A DNA stretch of 64,000 nucleotides. It comes from Kluyvera genomosp. 3 (GTDB lineage: Bacteria; Pseudomonadota; Gammaproteobacteria; Enterobacterales; Enterobacteriaceae). Under the pieces are notes generated by a model. It had not been told where the DNA came from. It saw only the letters and a program-made list of their open reading frames with translations, and made no database searches. Shown here one piece after another: positions 53,222 through 64,000 of this stretch. The stretch covers positions 1,550,001 to 1,614,000 of the forward strand of contig CP022114.1 in NCBI GenBank assembly GCA_002211745.1, read 5' to 3'. The translations under genes were made by a program, and so were the position numbers. The first letter of the stretch is position 1; each line of letters starts with the position of its first letter.

Positions 53222-53950
53222 TTATTCGGCTTTTGCCGTGGTGTGCAGCATATAGTTAACGTCAACGCCCGGCGCTAGCTTGAAGCTGTTGGTGATTGGG
53301 TTGTAGTGCAGACCAATCATATGGCGCTCTTTCAGCACGGTCTGGTCAACCCAGCTCAGCAGTTCGGCAGGCTTGATGAATTTCTTCACATCGTGCGTCC
53401 CCTTCGGCACCATGCGCAGAATGTATTCCGCGCCGACCACCGCCATCAGCCAGGACTTGCCGTTGCGGTTAAGGGTAGAGAAGAACACCTGGCCGCCGGG
53501 TTTTACCAGCTGCGCGCAGGCTTTGACCACCGACTGTGGGTCCGGCACGTGCTCGAGCATCTCCATGCAGGTCACCACATCATACTGACCGGCATGCTTT
53601 GCAGCGTGCTCTTCAACCGTCTCCTGGACGTATTCGACGGGAATACCGGTTTCCAGTGAGCGCAGTTTCGCGACCTGCAGCGGCTCAAAGCCCATATCTA
53701 ACCCGGTGACCGTCGCGCCTTCACGCGCCATGCTTTCGGCCAGAATGCCGCCGCCGCAGCCAACATCGAGCACCTTTTTACCGAACAGGCCGCCAGAACG
53801 TTCGGCGATATAGCCCAGACGCAGCGGGTTAATGCGGTGCAAAGGCTTAAATTCGCCTTCCAGATCCCACCAGCGTGACGCGACGGCCTCGAATTTGGCG
53901 ATCTCTTCGTGGTCAACGTTATGCGCTACCGCAGCTTTTTCGGCATTCAT
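53222..53950 (-). CDS. ubiG: Ubiquinone O-methyltransferase UbiG
   Basis: Intact, 242 residues. SAM motif is [37 protein letters not shown] and [11 protein letters not shown] match UbiG. It performs both O-methylations of ubiquinone synthesis. It is divergent from gyrA. Confidence 0.96.
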   Translation of the reverse strand: MNAEKAAVAHNVDHEEIAKFEAVASRWWDLEGEFKPLHRINPLRLGYIAERSGGLFGKKVLDVGCGGGILAESMAREGATVTGLDMGFEPLQVAKLRSLETGIPVEYVQETVEEHAAKHAGQYDVVTCMEMLEHVPDPQSVVKACAQLVKPGGQVFFSTLNRNGKSWLMAVVGAEYILRMVPKGTHDVKKFIKPAELLSWVDQTVLKERHMIGLHYNPITNSFKLAPGVDVNYMLHTTAKAE

Positions 53951-54035
53951 GGGTGTTCCTGCTCCTTATTTCATTATTGTCTGCGAGTATATCAGCACCG
54001 ACGCGCGAATAAAGCGTCTGGCAGGTGCTAATGGG

Positions 54036-54066
54036 TTTACCTGTCTTTACGCTAATGTGTTATAAT
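54036..54066 (+). promoter_or_regulatory. gyrA promoter
   Basis: A perfect TATAAT (54061-54066) lies 46 bases before the ATG, with a weak TTTACC (54036-54041) at a 19-base spacing and a GC-containing discriminator (TTGCGACC). The combination resembles the supercoiling-sensitive gyrA promoter. Confidence 0.65.
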
Positions 54067-54111
54067 TTGCGACCTTTGAATCCGGGAATACAGTAGAGGG
54101 ATAGCGGTTAG

Positions 54112-56748
54112 ATGAGCGACCTTGCGAGAGAAATTACACCGGTCAACATTGAGGAAGAGCTTAAGAACTCTTATCTGGATTATGCGATGTCGGTCATTGT
54201 TGGCCGTGCGCTGCCGGATGTCCGAGATGGCCTGAAGCCGGTACACCGTCGCGTACTTTACGCCATGAACGTATTGGGCAATGACTGGAACAAAGCCTAC
54301 AAAAAATCAGCCCGTGTCGTTGGTGACGTGATCGGTAAATACCACCCGCACGGCGACTCCGCGGTATATGACACCATCGTTCGTATGGCCCAGCCGTTCT
54401 CGCTGCGCTACATGCTGGTGGATGGCCAGGGGAACTTCGGTTCAATCGACGGCGACTCCGCCGCGGCAATGCGTTATACGGAAATCCGTCTGGCGAAAAT
54501 TGCTCATGAACTGATGGCCGATCTCGAAAAAGAGACGGTGGATTTCGTGGACAACTATGACGGCACGGAAAAAATTCCGGACGTCATGCCGACCAAAATT
54601 CCTAACCTGCTGGTTAACGGTTCGTCCGGTATCGCCGTAGGTATGGCGACCAACATTCCGCCGCATAACCTGACGGAAGTGATCAACGGCTGTCTGGCCT
54701 ATGTCGATAATGAAGACATCACTATCGAAGGCCTGATGGAACACATCCCAGGCCCGGACTTCCCGACTGCCGCCATCATCAACGGCCGCCGCGGAATTGA
54801 AGAAGCCTATCGTACCGGTCGCGGCAAAGTGTACATTCGCGCGCGCGCGGAAGTGGAAGTTGACCCGAAAAACGGTCGTGAAACCATCATCGTGCACGAA
54901 ATTCCGTATCAGGTGAACAAAGCGCGCCTGATCGAGAAAATCGCCGAGCTGGTAAAAGATAAACGCGTTGAAGGCATCAGCGCGCTGCGTGACGAGTCTG
55001 ATAAAGACGGTATGCGCATCGTGATTGAAGTGAAACGCGACGCGGTCGGGGAAGTGGTGCTGAACAACCTCTACTCCCAGACTCAGCTGCAGGTCTCCTT
55101 CGGTATCAACATGGTTGCGCTGCACCATGGTCAGCCGAAGATCATGAACCTGAAAGATATTATCGCCGCCTTCGTGCGTCACCGTCGTGAAGTGGTGACT
55201 CGCCGTACCATTTTCGAACTGCGTAAAGCACGCGACCGCGCGCACATCCTTGAAGCGCTGGCGGTTGCGTTGGCGAACATCGACCCGATCATTGAACTGA
55301 TCCGTCGCGCGCCAACGCCGGCCGAAGCGAAAGCGGGCCTGGTGGCACAGGCGTGGGATCTGGGCAACGTTTCCGCGATGCTGGAACGTGCGGGCGACGA
55401 CGCTGCGCGTCCGGAATGGCTGGAACCTGAGTTTGGCGTACGCGACGGTAAATACTACCTGACCGAGCAGCAGGCACAGGCGATTCTGGATCTGCGTCTG
55501 CAGAAACTGACCGGCCTTGAGCATGAAAAACTGCTCGACGAATACAAAGAGCTGCTGGAACAGATCGCTGAACTGCTGCACATTCTGGGCAGCGCCGAGC
55601 GTCTGATGGAAGTGATCCGCGAAGAGCTGGAGCTGGTTCGCGAACAGTTCGGTGACGAGCGTCGTACCGAAATCACCGCCAACAGCGCCGATATTAATAT
55701 CGAAGATCTGATCAGCCAGGAAGATGTTGTCGTGACGCTGTCTCACCAGGGTTACGTCAAGTATCAGCCGCTTACCGATTATGAAGCTCAGCGTCGTGGC
55801 GGTAAAGGCAAGTCAGCAGCCCGTATTAAAGAAGAAGACTTTATCGACCGCCTGCTGGTGGCCAACACCCACGATACGATCCTCTGCTTCTCCAGCCGTG
55901 GACGTCTGTACTGGATGAAGGTCTATCAGCTGCCGGAAGCCAGCCGCGGCGCACGTGGCCGTCCGATCGTCAACCTGCTGCCGCTGGAAGCGAACGAACG
56001 TATCACCGCTATCCTGCCGGTTCGCGAGTACGAAGAGGGCGTGAACGTCTTTATGGCGACCGCCAGCGGTACCGTGAAGAAAACGGCGCTGACCGAGTTC
56101 AGCCGTCCGCGTTCTGCCGGTATTATCGCGGTGAACCTGAACGAAGGCGACGAGCTGATTGGCGTTGACCTGACTTCCGGAACCGATGAAGTCATGCTGT
56201 TCTCCGCCGCAGGTAAAGTGGTGCGCTTTAAAGAAGATGCCGTGCGTGCGATGGGTCGTACCGCGACCGGCGTACGTGGTATCAAGCTGGCGGAAAAAGA
56301 CAGCGTTGTGTCGCTGATTATTCCGCGTGGCGAAGGCGCTATCCTGACCGTGACCCAGAACGGCTACGGTAAACGTACCGCTGCTGAAGAGTATCCGACC
56401 AAGTCGCGTGCGACGCAGGGCGTTATCTCTATCAAAGTGACCGAGCGTAACGGCTCCGTCGTGGGCGCGGTACAGGTTGACGACTGCGACCAGATCATGA
56501 TGATCACCGATGCGGGCACCCTGGTGCGTACTCGCGTATCGGAAGTTAGCGTGGTAGGGCGTAACACCCAGGGCGTGATCCTCATCCGTACGGCGGAAGA
56601 TGAAAACGTGGTGGGTCTGCAGCGCGTGGCCGAGCCGGTTGACGACGAAGAGCTGGACGCTATCGACGGTAGCGTGGCGGAAGGCGATGATGAAATCGCG
56701 CCGGAAACCGACAGCGATGACGACGTTGCGGACGACGCAGACGAGTAA
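54112..56748 (+). CDS. gyrA: DNA gyrase subunit A
   Basis: Intact, 878 residues. The active-site Tyr122 is in [12 protein letters not shown], and the GyrA box is QRRGGKG. In the quinolone-resistance region ([16 protein letters not shown]) Ser83 (TCC 54358-54360) and Asp87 (GAC 54370-54372) are both wild type. The acidic tail ([12 protein letters not shown]) is typical. It cuts and rejoins DNA in negative supercoiling. Confidence 0.98.
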   Translation: MSDLAREITPVNIEEELKNSYLDYAMSVIVGRALPDVRDGLKPVHRRVLYAMNVLGNDWNKAYKKSARVVGDVIGKYHPHGDSAVYDTIVRMAQPFSLRYMLVDGQGNFGSIDGDSAAAMRYTEIRLAKIAHELMADLEKETVDFVDNYDGTEKIPDVMPTKIPNLLVNGSSGIAVGMATNIPPHNLTEVINGCLAYVDNEDITIEGLMEHIPGPDFPTAAIINGRRGIEEAYRTGRGKVYIRARAEVEVDPKNGRETIIVHEIPYQVNKARLIEKIAELVKDKRVEGISALRDESDKDGMRIVIEVKRDAVGEVVLNNLYSQTQLQVSFGINMVALHHGQPKIMNLKDIIAAFVRHRREVVTRRTIFELRKARDRAHILEALAVALANIDPIIELIRRAPTPAEAKAGLVAQAWDLGNVSAMLERAGDDAARPEWLEPEFGVRDGKYYLTEQQAQAILDLRLQKLTGLEHEKLLDEYKELLEQIAELLHILGSAERLMEVIREELELVREQFGDERRTEITANSADINIEDLISQEDVVVTLSHQGYVKYQPLTDYEAQRRGGKGKSAARIKEEDFIDRLLVANTHDTILCFSSRGRLYWMKVYQLPEASRGARGRPIVNLLPLEANERITAILPVREYEEGVNVFMATASGTVKKTALTEFSRPRSAGIIAVNLNEGDELIGVDLTSGTDEVMLFSAAGKVVRFKEDAVRAMGRTATGVRGIKLAEKDSVVSLIIPRGEGAILTVTQNGYGKRTAAEEYPTKSRATQGVISIKVTERNGSVVGAVQVDDCDQIMMITDAGTLVRTRVSEVSVVGRNTQGVILIRTAEDENVVGLQRVAEPVDDEELDAIDGSVAEGDDEIAPETDSDDDVADDADE

Positions 56749-56769
56749 TCGTGATATGACGTTGCGAAA

Positions 56770-56795
56770 GGGCTGGTGAAAACCGGCCCTTTTTT
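56770..56795 (+). terminator. Rho-independent terminator of gyrA
   Basis: GGGCTGGT and ACCGGCCC form an eight-base stem (one G-T pair) around a GAAA loop, followed by six Ts, 21 bases after the stop. Confidence 0.85.
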
Positions 56796-56873
56796 CATTA
56801 ACATTGCGGTAAAAGTCTTTTACCGCTACCTTAACCACATCCTGTTTGTCATTGACGGCGGAGTTTCGTCAAC

Positions 56874-59720
56874 TTGAAATATCTTGTCTCCTTTCGCACA
56901 ACGCTGAAAGTCTCACGCTACCTGTTCCGGGCTTTGGCGCTGCTGCTCTGGCTGCTTATCGCGCTGGTGTCGGTGTTCTATATTGTGAATGCTCTGCATC
57001 AGAAAGAGTCTGAAATCCGCCAGGAGTTTAACCTCAATTCCGATCAGGCGCAGCGCTACTTCCAGCGAACCTCCGATGTGATAAAGGAGCTGAAGTACAT
57101 TGCGGAAAACCGCTTAACCGCCGCCAACGGCGTGTTGCCCGCCATTTCCTCAAAAGACAGTTCTGACGTGCCGGACTTTGAGCCGCTATTCTCTGACTCC
57201 GACTGCGGCGCGCTCGATACCACCTGGCGTGGGCCGCTGGAGTCGCTGGCCTGGTTCCTGCGCTACTGGCGTGAAAATTTCTCGGCGGCTTATGACCTTA
57301 ATCGTGTCTTTCTGATCGGCAGCGACAATCTCTGTATGGCCAACTTTGGCCTGCGCGAAATGCCGGTTGAGCGTACCGAAGCGTTGAAAGAGCTGCACCA
57401 GCGCATTATGGACTACCGCAACGCGCCGCAGGACGATCGCGGCGGCAATCTGTTCTGGGTCGGACAGGGGCCGCGCCATAGCGTTGGTTACTTCTACGCG
57501 TTGACGCCGGTTTATTTGGCTAACCGCCTGCAGGCACTGCTGGGCGTGGAGCAAACCATCCGCGCCGAAAACTTCTTTACTCCGGGAAGTATGCCCATGG
57601 GCGTGTCGATTCTTGATGATAATGGCAATACGCTGATCTCGCTGGCCGGGCCGGATACACGTCTGCGTATCAGCACGCGCGGGATGCAGGAACGGCTATG
57701 GTTTGGCTACACCGCCGGATATCGTGAGCTGGTGCTGAAGAAAACGCTGGCGCCTTCATCATTGAGCATTGTCTATTCAGTACCGCTGGACGCGGTCCTG
57801 GAGCGTATTCGTATTCTGGTGCTTAATGCACTGCTGTTGAACCTGCTCACCGGTATCGCGCTGTTTACCATGGCGCGGATGTACGAGCGGCGAATTTTCT
57901 TACCCGCTGAATCTGACGCATTACGTCTGGAAGAGCACGAGCAGTTCAACCGTAAAATCGTCGCTTCGGCGCCGGTAGGGATCTGTATTCTGCGTACCCA
58001 GGACGGAACCAATATCCTGAGTAACGAGCTGGCGCACAATTATCTCAATATGCTGACCCACGAAGACCGCCAGCGGCTGACGCAGATAATCTGCGGCCAG
58101 CAGGTGAACTTCGTCGACGTGCTGACCAGCAACAATACCAACCTGCAAATCAGCTTCGTGCATTCGCGCTATCGCAACGAAAACGTGGCGATCTGCGTGC
58201 TGGTGGACGTCAGTTCCCGCGTCAAAATGGAAGAATCGCTACAGGAGATGGCGCAGGCGGCTGAACAGGCCAGCCAGTCGAAATCGATGTTCCTGGCCAC
58301 CGTCAGCCATGAGCTGCGTACGCCGCTGTACGGGATTATCGGTAACCTGGACCTGTTGCAAACCAAAGAGCTGCCGAAGGGCGTTGACCGCCTGGTGACG
58401 GCGATGAATAACTCTTCCGGGCTGCTGCTGAAAATCATCAGCGATATTCTCGACTTCTCGAAAATTGAGTCCGAGCAGCTGAAAATTGAGCCGCGCGAAT
58501 TCTCACCGAAGGAGGTGATGAACCACATCACCGCCAACTATCTGCCGCTGGTGGTCAGAAAACAGCTGGGAATGTACTGCTTTATCGAGCCGGATGTACC
58601 GACGAAGCTGATGGGCGACCCGATGCGCCTTCAGCAGGTGATTTCCAACCTGCTTAGCAACGCCATTAAGTTCACCGATATCGGCTGCATCGTGCTGCAT
58701 CTCAAGCGGGAAGGGTACTATCTGAGCATCAGTATCCGCGATACCGGTGTTGGGATCCCGGCCAAAGAGGTGGTGCGGTTGTTTGACCCGTTCTTCCAGG
58801 TGGGGACAGGCGTGCAGCGTAATTTCCAGGGAACCGGGCTGGGGCTGGCAATTTGTGAAAAGCTGGTCAATATGATGGACGGCGATATTGCCGTCGATAC
58901 CGAACCGGGCATGGGCAGCCAGTTTACACTGCGTATTCCACTGTACGGCGAGCAGGACGCCACGCCGCTGGAGATTGACGGTCTGGCGAAGATTCGCTGC
59001 TGGCTGGCGGTGCGTAACGCTTCGCTGGCTGATTTTATTCAGTCGCTGCTCGCTTTCCACGGCATGGACGTACGGATTTATGACGGCGAAACGCCAGCGC
59101 CGGATGATGTGTTAATCACCGATGATGAGCTCTCACAGCCGTGGGCAGGCAGAGCTGCGGTGGTCTTCTGCCGTCGACATATCGGCATTCCGCAGGAGTT
59201 CGCGCCGGGACAATGGGTGCACAGCATCGTTTCGCCACACGAATTGATGAGCCTGCTGGGGCGCATTTATCGGGTTAAGGTGGCGACGGGCGGCGTGGAA
59301 GAACTGCAATCGACGCCGGAAGCTCCGGAGGACAGCAACGACGATATGATGATCCTGGTGGTCGACGATCATCCGATTAACCGTCGTCTGTTGGCCGATC
59401 AGCTGGGATCGTTAGGTTATCAGTGCAAGACCGCCAACGATGGCGTTGACGCGCTGAACGTGCTGAGTAAGAACCATATCGATATTGTGCTGAGCGACGT
59501 TAACATGCCGAATATGGACGGTTATCGTCTGACGCAGCGCATTCGCCAACTGGGGCTGACGCTACCGGTTGTCGGCGTGACGGCAAACGCGCTGGCAGAA
59601 GAGAAGCAGCGTTGCCTGGAGTCGGGTATGGATAGCTGCCTGTCGAAGCCGGTAACGTTGGACGTGTTGAAACAAACGCTGACGGTGTATGCCGCAAGAG
59701 TGCGTAAAGCGCGAGAGTAA
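56874..59720 (+). CDS. rcsC: Hybrid sensor kinase RcsC
   Basis: Intact, 948 residues. It begins at TTG 56874 behind GGAG, giving MKYLVSFRTTLKVSRYLF. An N-terminal membrane segment (LALLLWLLIALVSVFYIV) and a second near residue 320 flank the periplasmic sensor. His479 is in FLATVSHELRTPLYG, the ATPase boxes are FSNAI-like NLLSNAIKFTD and GTGLGLAI, and the receiver has Asp875 in VLSDVNMPNMDG. It passes phosphate to RcsD and then RcsB on envelope stress. Confidence 0.97.
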   Translation: MKYLVSFRTTLKVSRYLFRALALLLWLLIALVSVFYIVNALHQKESEIRQEFNLNSDQAQRYFQRTSDVIKELKYIAENRLTAANGVLPAISSKDSSDVPDFEPLFSDSDCGALDTTWRGPLESLAWFLRYWRENFSAAYDLNRVFLIGSDNLCMANFGLREMPVERTEALKELHQRIMDYRNAPQDDRGGNLFWVGQGPRHSVGYFYALTPVYLANRLQALLGVEQTIRAENFFTPGSMPMGVSILDDNGNTLISLAGPDTRLRISTRGMQERLWFGYTAGYRELVLKKTLAPSSLSIVYSVPLDAVLERIRILVLNALLLNLLTGIALFTMARMYERRIFLPAESDALRLEEHEQFNRKIVASAPVGICILRTQDGTNILSNELAHNYLNMLTHEDRQRLTQIICGQQVNFVDVLTSNNTNLQISFVHSRYRNENVAICVLVDVSSRVKMEESLQEMAQAAEQASQSKSMFLATVSHELRTPLYGIIGNLDLLQTKELPKGVDRLVTAMNNSSGLLLKIISDILDFSKIESEQLKIEPREFSPKEVMNHITANYLPLVVRKQLGMYCFIEPDVPTKLMGDPMRLQQVISNLLSNAIKFTDIGCIVLHLKREGYYLSISIRDTGVGIPAKEVVRLFDPFFQVGTGVQRNFQGTGLGLAICEKLVNMMDGDIAVDTEPGMGSQFTLRIPLYGEQDATPLEIDGLAKIRCWLAVRNASLADFIQSLLAFHGMDVRIYDGETPAPDDVLITDDELSQPWAGRAAVVFCRRHIGIPQEFAPGQWVHSIVSPHELMSLLGRIYRVKVATGGVEELQSTPEAPEDSNDDMMILVVDDHPINRRLLADQLGSLGYQCKTANDGVDALNVLSKNHIDIVLSDVNMPNMDGYRLTQRIRQLGLTLPVVGVTANALAEEKQRCLESGMDSCLSKPVTLDVLKQTLTVYAARVRKARE

Positions 59721-59730
59721 GGGATTTTGT

Positions 59731-59815
59731 TGGTAGGCCGGATAAGGCAACGCCGCTATCCGGCAATTTGTGCGAGGTTGCCCGATGGCGCTGCGCTTAT
59801 CGGGCCTACGGAAAG
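59731..59815. repeat. REP/BIME element between rcsC and rcsB
   Basis: GGTAGGCCGGATAAGGCAAC and GCCCGATGGCGCTGCGCTTA, ending in TCGGGCCTACGG, are two inverted REP units in the convergent rcsC/rcsB gap, a typical BIME location. Confidence 0.85.
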
Positions 59816-59837
59816 CAGGCCCGATAGGCAACAAGGT

Positions 59838-60487
59838 TTAGTCTTTGTCTGACGGCGACAGCGTCACGGAGGAGAGGTAGTTCAGCAGCGCGATGTCGTT
59901 TTCCACGCCCAGCTTCATCATTGCCGATTTTTTCTGGCTACTGATGGTTTTAATGCTGCGGTTCAGCTTCTTGGCAATTTCGGTCACCAGGAAACCTTCT
60001 GCGAACAGACGCAGAACTTCACTCTCTTTCGGCGACAGGCGTTTGTCGCCGTAGCCGCCAGCGCTGATTTTCTCCAGCAGACGAGAAACGCTTTCCGGGT
60101 AAATTTCTTCCCTTTCTGCAGGGCTGCCAGCGCTTTTGGCAGATCCGTCGGGGCGCCTTGCTTCAGCACAATCCCTTCGATATCCAGATCCAGCACGGCG
60201 CTCAGAATGGCCGGGTTGTTGTTCATGGTCAGTACGATAATCGCCAGTCCAGGGAAATGGCGCTTGATGTACTTAATCAGCGTAATGCCATCGCCGTACT
60301 TGTCTCCAGGCATGGAGAGGTCGGTGATCAGCACGTGGGCATCAAGTTTTGGTAAGTTGTTAATTAGCGCGGTGGAGTCTTCAAATTCGCCTACAACGTT
60401 TACCCATTCAATCTGTTCCAGGGATTTACGAATCCCGAACAGCACAATCGGATGGTCATCGGCAATAATTACGTTCATATTGTTCAT
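59838..60487 (-). CDS. rcsB: Response regulator RcsB (one frameshift)
   Basis: 216 residues, the E. coli length, after restoring a C near 60095 (KKFTPESVSRLLEKIS). Phosphoacceptor Asp56 is in VLITDLSMPGD, and the C-terminal LuxR-type helix-turn-helix is LVTEIAKKLNRSIKTISSQK. It activates colanic acid, osmotic and division genes. An apparently truncated reading would lack DNA binding, so the break is probably not real. Confidence 0.92.
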
Positions 60488-60502
60488 GTAAAGGCTACCT
60501 TG

Positions 60503-63179
60503 CTACAGCAAGCTCTTGACGTAGGCGTCAATGTCGCTGATGTATTTTTCTATGCTGGATGCATCTTTCTCACGAATAAGATGTTCAAGCGTTTCACATA
60601 ACTGCTTGCCAGGTACCAGATTTAGCATGGCAAACACACCCTTAAGGCGGTGAGCTGTCTGTGCCAGTGCGGCAAAGTCCTTTGCTGCGGATTCAGTATA
60701 CAGCCTGCTAACATCTTCCGGAACCGTATCAACAAACAGCGCATAATAGCCGCTGGCCTGAAGCTCGGCGTTTTCATCACCACCCAATGGTGATTCCGAG
60801 ACTTCTTCCTGCGCCAGCTGCTCTTCAATCAGCTGGAGCACGGCATCCTGCATAGCGTTACTCATGTTAAAGTTGACGCGCAGTTGACCAGGGCCAATTT
60901 GGCGTACTCCAGCCTCATCATCGCTTAAAAGCAAGCCGGAAGCAGTAAGATTAGACGGATTATCAGTTAAAAACAGATCAAATTCTTGACTTGTTGCGCG
61001 CTCATCCGGGCTGATGCAGGTTGCCCCCAGCTTTCCAGCTGGCGCGTGACAATATTGCGGATTTCGTTAGAGGTGATATCCACCATGGCGATCACGTCAT
61101 CAAGCAGCAGTTCTTCCACCTCTGCGTCTTCTTCACGCACCGGCATTTTCACGTGTAGCGTATAGCGGGTCCCCAGCGATTCTCGCGCCTTAATATTCAA
61201 ATGACCGCCAAGCTTACGCGCCAGCTGATCGCACAGCCAGAAGGTGAGGGCGTTGGCCTTACCGTAGCGATCCGACTGGGTATCGTTAAGATACGGGAAG
61301 TGCAGATTGTCGATTTCGCCATGCGATACGCCGCTACCGGTATCGAGAATGCGGAAGGTTAAGCGCTCTTCCGCCGACTCCTCAGCGCTGATCTCAAGGG
61401 TAATTTTGCCTATCTGGGTAGTGGTGACCGCATACTGAATCAGCAGCAGCAGGATCCGGCGTAGCGCGTCGCGGTCGCCGTGGCGCTGCTCTTTGGCCGG
61501 GACCTGGTTGTTGATTAACAGCTGCAGCCCTTTACGTTTGATCGACGGCAATACCTCCGGCACCACTTCATCGATCAGCTCTTGCAGCGAGAATTGCGTG
61601 GAGGAGCCTTTCCAGCTGTCATTTTCCAGCATATTCGCCAGCTGAATTTCGTCCACCAGCCGTACCAGCAGATCGGCGTGATTAGCCAGCCGTTGGCTGT
61701 CCGGGGTATCGATGTGGCTGGCTTCGTTTGCTAATGCCTTGATCGGTTGTTTCAGCGTGTCGCTGATGTTCTGCATAAACGCGGCGCGGCCCTGCTGGTT
61801 TTTCTCGTACAGTCTTTGCGCCTGTTTGAGTTTCTTGTTCACCAGCACTTCACGGTCCTGATCGCGGATGATGAAAATCTGTGTACGCGGTGATACCTGA
61901 CTGCGGAACTGGCGAATCTCATACAGTTCGTTATTGATGGTGGCCTGAATCACCCCTGATGCTGATCCGCCATGCTGGTGATGTTCTGCAGGTTGAGGTG
62001 CGGCAGCAGATGGTCGGCAATTTTATTGCTGATGACCGTGCGGTTCGATTCCTGGTCGTGTACCAGCAACCCCAGCGGTAATAAAGAGACAATTTCTTCA
62101 TTAATTGCTCGGAGCACGCGCAGCTCATTATTGGTGCCGCTTGAAGACACGCTGCTGCTGGTGCTGCCACGCGTAGGCAGATTACGGAAGGTGGAGTAGC
62201 CAAACAGCGCCAGCGCCAGCAGGCCAATGTTCAGCAGCAGCGGTAGCATGATGTTCTGGAAGGTATCCAGCAACAGGGTGCCAAACGGCACCTGCCACAC
62301 CAGGCGCATACCGGTGGTGTTCAGCGCCGAGGTAATCTCAATGCGTGAGCTATTAAAGTTGATGGCAACGCTGTCGCCCGGATCTTTCTCCTGGCTGCGC
62401 TGGGCATTCTGCGCCGGATCGGGCTCGAGACGGAAGCTGTCCAGCGACATGGTCGGCGGAACCAGGTCGTTGATCGGCAAATCGAACGCCACGACGGTCG
62501 CCAGGTGCCCCGGCTGATTAAAGGTGGTACGCAGCGTAAAGTAGCGTCCGTTCTGCCAGGCCAGGCGGCGTAATGATGAGAAGGTTTCACGTTCATCCAG
62601 CGTGTTGGCTTGCTGGAGCATCTCGGCGCGACGCGAGTCAACAATGCTGCCCACCGTCGACTCTTTAAAGCCGGAAGAGAGATCTTTGAGCGGTAGCGTA
62701 GAGATAAGGATCAGGCTGTTGTCCTGACCGTTAAGGTAGTACATCGACCACGGCACATTTTCTGCGCCCCATAGGGTATCGAGATAAGTCGACATTCGCT
62801 GGGTAATGTCGAGCGTCGCGCTGTCGTGAGAACCGAAAATCAGCGCTTCGGTTTTACGCCGTGGTTTTTCCAGATAATAGACATCCTGCTTCAGTCGTGT
62901 TTCCTGAAGGCCATCGCCAGGAGCGGCGTTGGTGCTGGAAGCGGCAATATTGTCGTAGATTTGCCAGGTGGTGTAGCGCCAGGTATCAATGCGCTTATGT
63001 ACGGCATGTGTCATATCGACAATCTGGTAGCTCTTGTCTTTCAGCCATGCGTTAACCGCGCTCTGAATCATCACGCCCATCGTCACCAGCAGGACAATGA
63101 TCATAAGAAGGAAGAAACGCGTGATGCTCCCAGGAAGCAGGGAGAATTTCGTCGGGCTCATCTTGTCGGACTGACTCAT
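60503..63179 (-). CDS. rcsD: Phosphotransfer protein RcsD (two frameshifts)
   Basis: 892 residues after restoring a G near 61958 and one near 60978. Membrane segments at ITRFFLLMIIVLLVTMGVMI and LPLLLNIGLLALALFGYSTF bound the periplasmic part; a degenerate kinase-like region follows, then the HPt domain with the phosphorylated His in AHRLKGVFAML. ATG 63179 (MSQSDKMSPTKFSLLPGS) is the most natural start. Transcribed with rcsB, 15 bases apart. Confidence 0.92.
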
Positions 63180-63587
63180 TGGCGTGTGTAACCCATCATA
63201 ACGGCATCTGAATGAGGATATGCTCAAGCTTATAACGCGTTGAGGCATGCAAACCCTGTTTTTGTACTGCAGGCAGTATATACAAAAAATTCACCAGGAT
63301 GTATCAACGAGGCAAAATCGTCGTGGGTAAGGACGCGGTGATCAGCTGGAACGAAAAGGCGTTTTATTATTTGAGTGCAGGGAAATTCAGCGTTGGGGAT
63401 AATCTGTACAATTCAGACTGTATTGTACAATTATTTACCAAATCACAAGGAAAAATAGCACTAAATAACAAGACATTAATTGTTATCGGTGTGCAATGAC
63501 ATTTATTTGGCTGAAAAACGATTAGTTAATAGTCGTTATAATTTACGATGGGTAGCACACGTTGATTAAGTTTGCGTAAAGAAAGGT
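63180..63587. other. rcsD upstream region without a supported gene
   Basis: 408 bases hold the rcsD promoter area and the tail of micF. A plus-strand 66-codon frame (63299-63499, MYQRGKIVVGKDAVISWNEK) has an AGG only two bases before its ATG and no family I recognise. It is not called. Confidence 0.4.
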
Positions 63588-63681
63588 AAAAAAAAACCGG
63601 ATGCGAAGCATCCGGTGGAAATAGGGGTAAACAGACATTCAGAACTGAATGACGGTAATAAATAAAGTTAATGATGATAGC
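63588..63681 (-). ncRNA. micF: micF antisense sRNA
   Basis: Transcribed leftwards from about 63681, GCTATCATCATTAACTTTAT onward is almost identical to E. coli micF (94 bases), including the ompF-pairing 5' region. It ends with the perfect CCGGATGC/GCATCCGG stem (63597-63614) and a run of nine Us. micF blocks ompF translation; it is regulated with ompC by OmpR. Confidence 0.93.
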
Positions 63682-64000
63682 ACTGACTATTTTAGTTATG
63701 GGTGAAGGTTTTGTTTTACCATTCAGTGCTATACCTTTTATGTTTTTTAACCTATTGATTTCGTGTATGTATTTTTTCTGTTTTTGATTATTAGTGCTAT
63801 TTTTATGGTCCTTTTGTGCTTATAAAAGTTCCCTCAAATTTACATTTAGAAACATCTATGTGGATAAATGAAACATTTGAATGGTTTTCGTATCATATTC
63901 CTGTTGGATTATTCCTGTTTTTACAGCACAATGGGTCTGCCGACTGATTAATGAGGGTTAATCAGTAAGCAGTGGCATATATAAAGGCATATATATATAA
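63682..64000 (+). promoter_or_regulatory. ompC control region and 5' leader
   Basis: TTTACATTTAGAAACATCTA (63838-63857) and the following ATAAATGAAACA and TTTTCGTATCATA are the three tandem OmpR sites of ompC. GGATTATTCCTG supplies the -10, and CTGATTAA-TGAGGG-TTAATCAG forms the leader hairpin. ompC begins beyond 64000. The AT-rich gap up to 63837 is shared with micF, which is divergent. Confidence 0.85.

Noticed and set aside
54442-55746. 434-codon minus-strand frame opposite gyrA
   Set aside because: Shadow of gyrA with no independent start signal or domain.
63299-63499. 66-codon frame between rcsD and micF
   Set aside because: Ribosome-binding-like AGG is only two bases from the ATG, and no conserved gene is known at this place in enterics.
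1-64000. CRISPR array or prophage
   Set aside because: No regularly spaced repeats and no phage structural genes were found on reading.

Overview
This window is a chromosomal segment from a member of the Enterobacteriaceae. The right half reproduces the E. coli/Salmonella order rbn-elaA, menFDHBCE, yfaZ, yfaY, glpCBA, yfaE-nrdB-nrdA, ubiG, gyrA, rcsC, rcsB-rcsD, micF and the ompC leader. Proteins are close to E. coli lengths. A cheV gene beside rbn and no glpTQ next to glpA point away from E. coli itself, towards a motile Citrobacter/Enterobacter/Klebsiella-type genus. I cannot name the species.

Layout. (1) 1-4431: sulfonate/nitrate-type ABC transporter (binding protein cut by the window edge, double permease, ATPase) followed by an arylsulfotransferase-like protein with a C-terminal thioredoxin-like domain. 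(2) 4625-12830: a MerR/MlrA-like regulator and a tightly overlapping run of NTF2-like, SDR, FAD oxidoreductase, DUF1365, cyclopropane-synthase-like, DUF2878, chalcone-isomerase-like and DUF3833 genes, then DUF523/DUF1722 and DUF1294; this looks like a stress-responsive lipid-modification operon. (3) 12881-17625: a ferric-siderophore-type ABC importer behind a strong promoter with a Fur-like site, an MFS exporter and a glutathione peroxidase. (4) 18516-25597: a visibly AT-richer island with a phosphoribosyltransferase, sugar O-acetyltransferase, CofD/YvcK-like protein, LacI regulator, MFS transporter, altered inositol-monophosphatase-like protein, DeoR regulator and a toxin-antitoxin-like fusion. 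(5) 26277-31892: a large alpha/beta hydrolase, LysR regulator, citrate-type symporter and cheV. (6) 31957-64000: the conserved core described above, interrupted at 46695-48949 by a LysR/MFS pair where E. coli carries glpT, glpQ and inaA.

Reading caution. About seventy single-base frameshifts run through otherwise well-conserved genes, including menF, menD, glpA, glpB, rcsB and rcsD. Nearly all are the loss of one base from a short run, mostly G or C. Restoring the bases gives proteins of normal length (for example MenD 556, GlpA 542, GlpB 419, RcsB 216 residues). I therefore treat them as probable sequencing or assembly errors, annotate whole genes across them, and state each break.

How genes work together. 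MenFDHBCE makes most of the menaquinone head group, the natural electron acceptor for anaerobic GlpABC; UbiG serves the aerobic quinone branch; NrdAB with the ferredoxin YfaE makes deoxynucleotides; RcsC-RcsD-RcsB is the envelope-stress phosphorelay; micF and the OmpR sites at the right end control porins.
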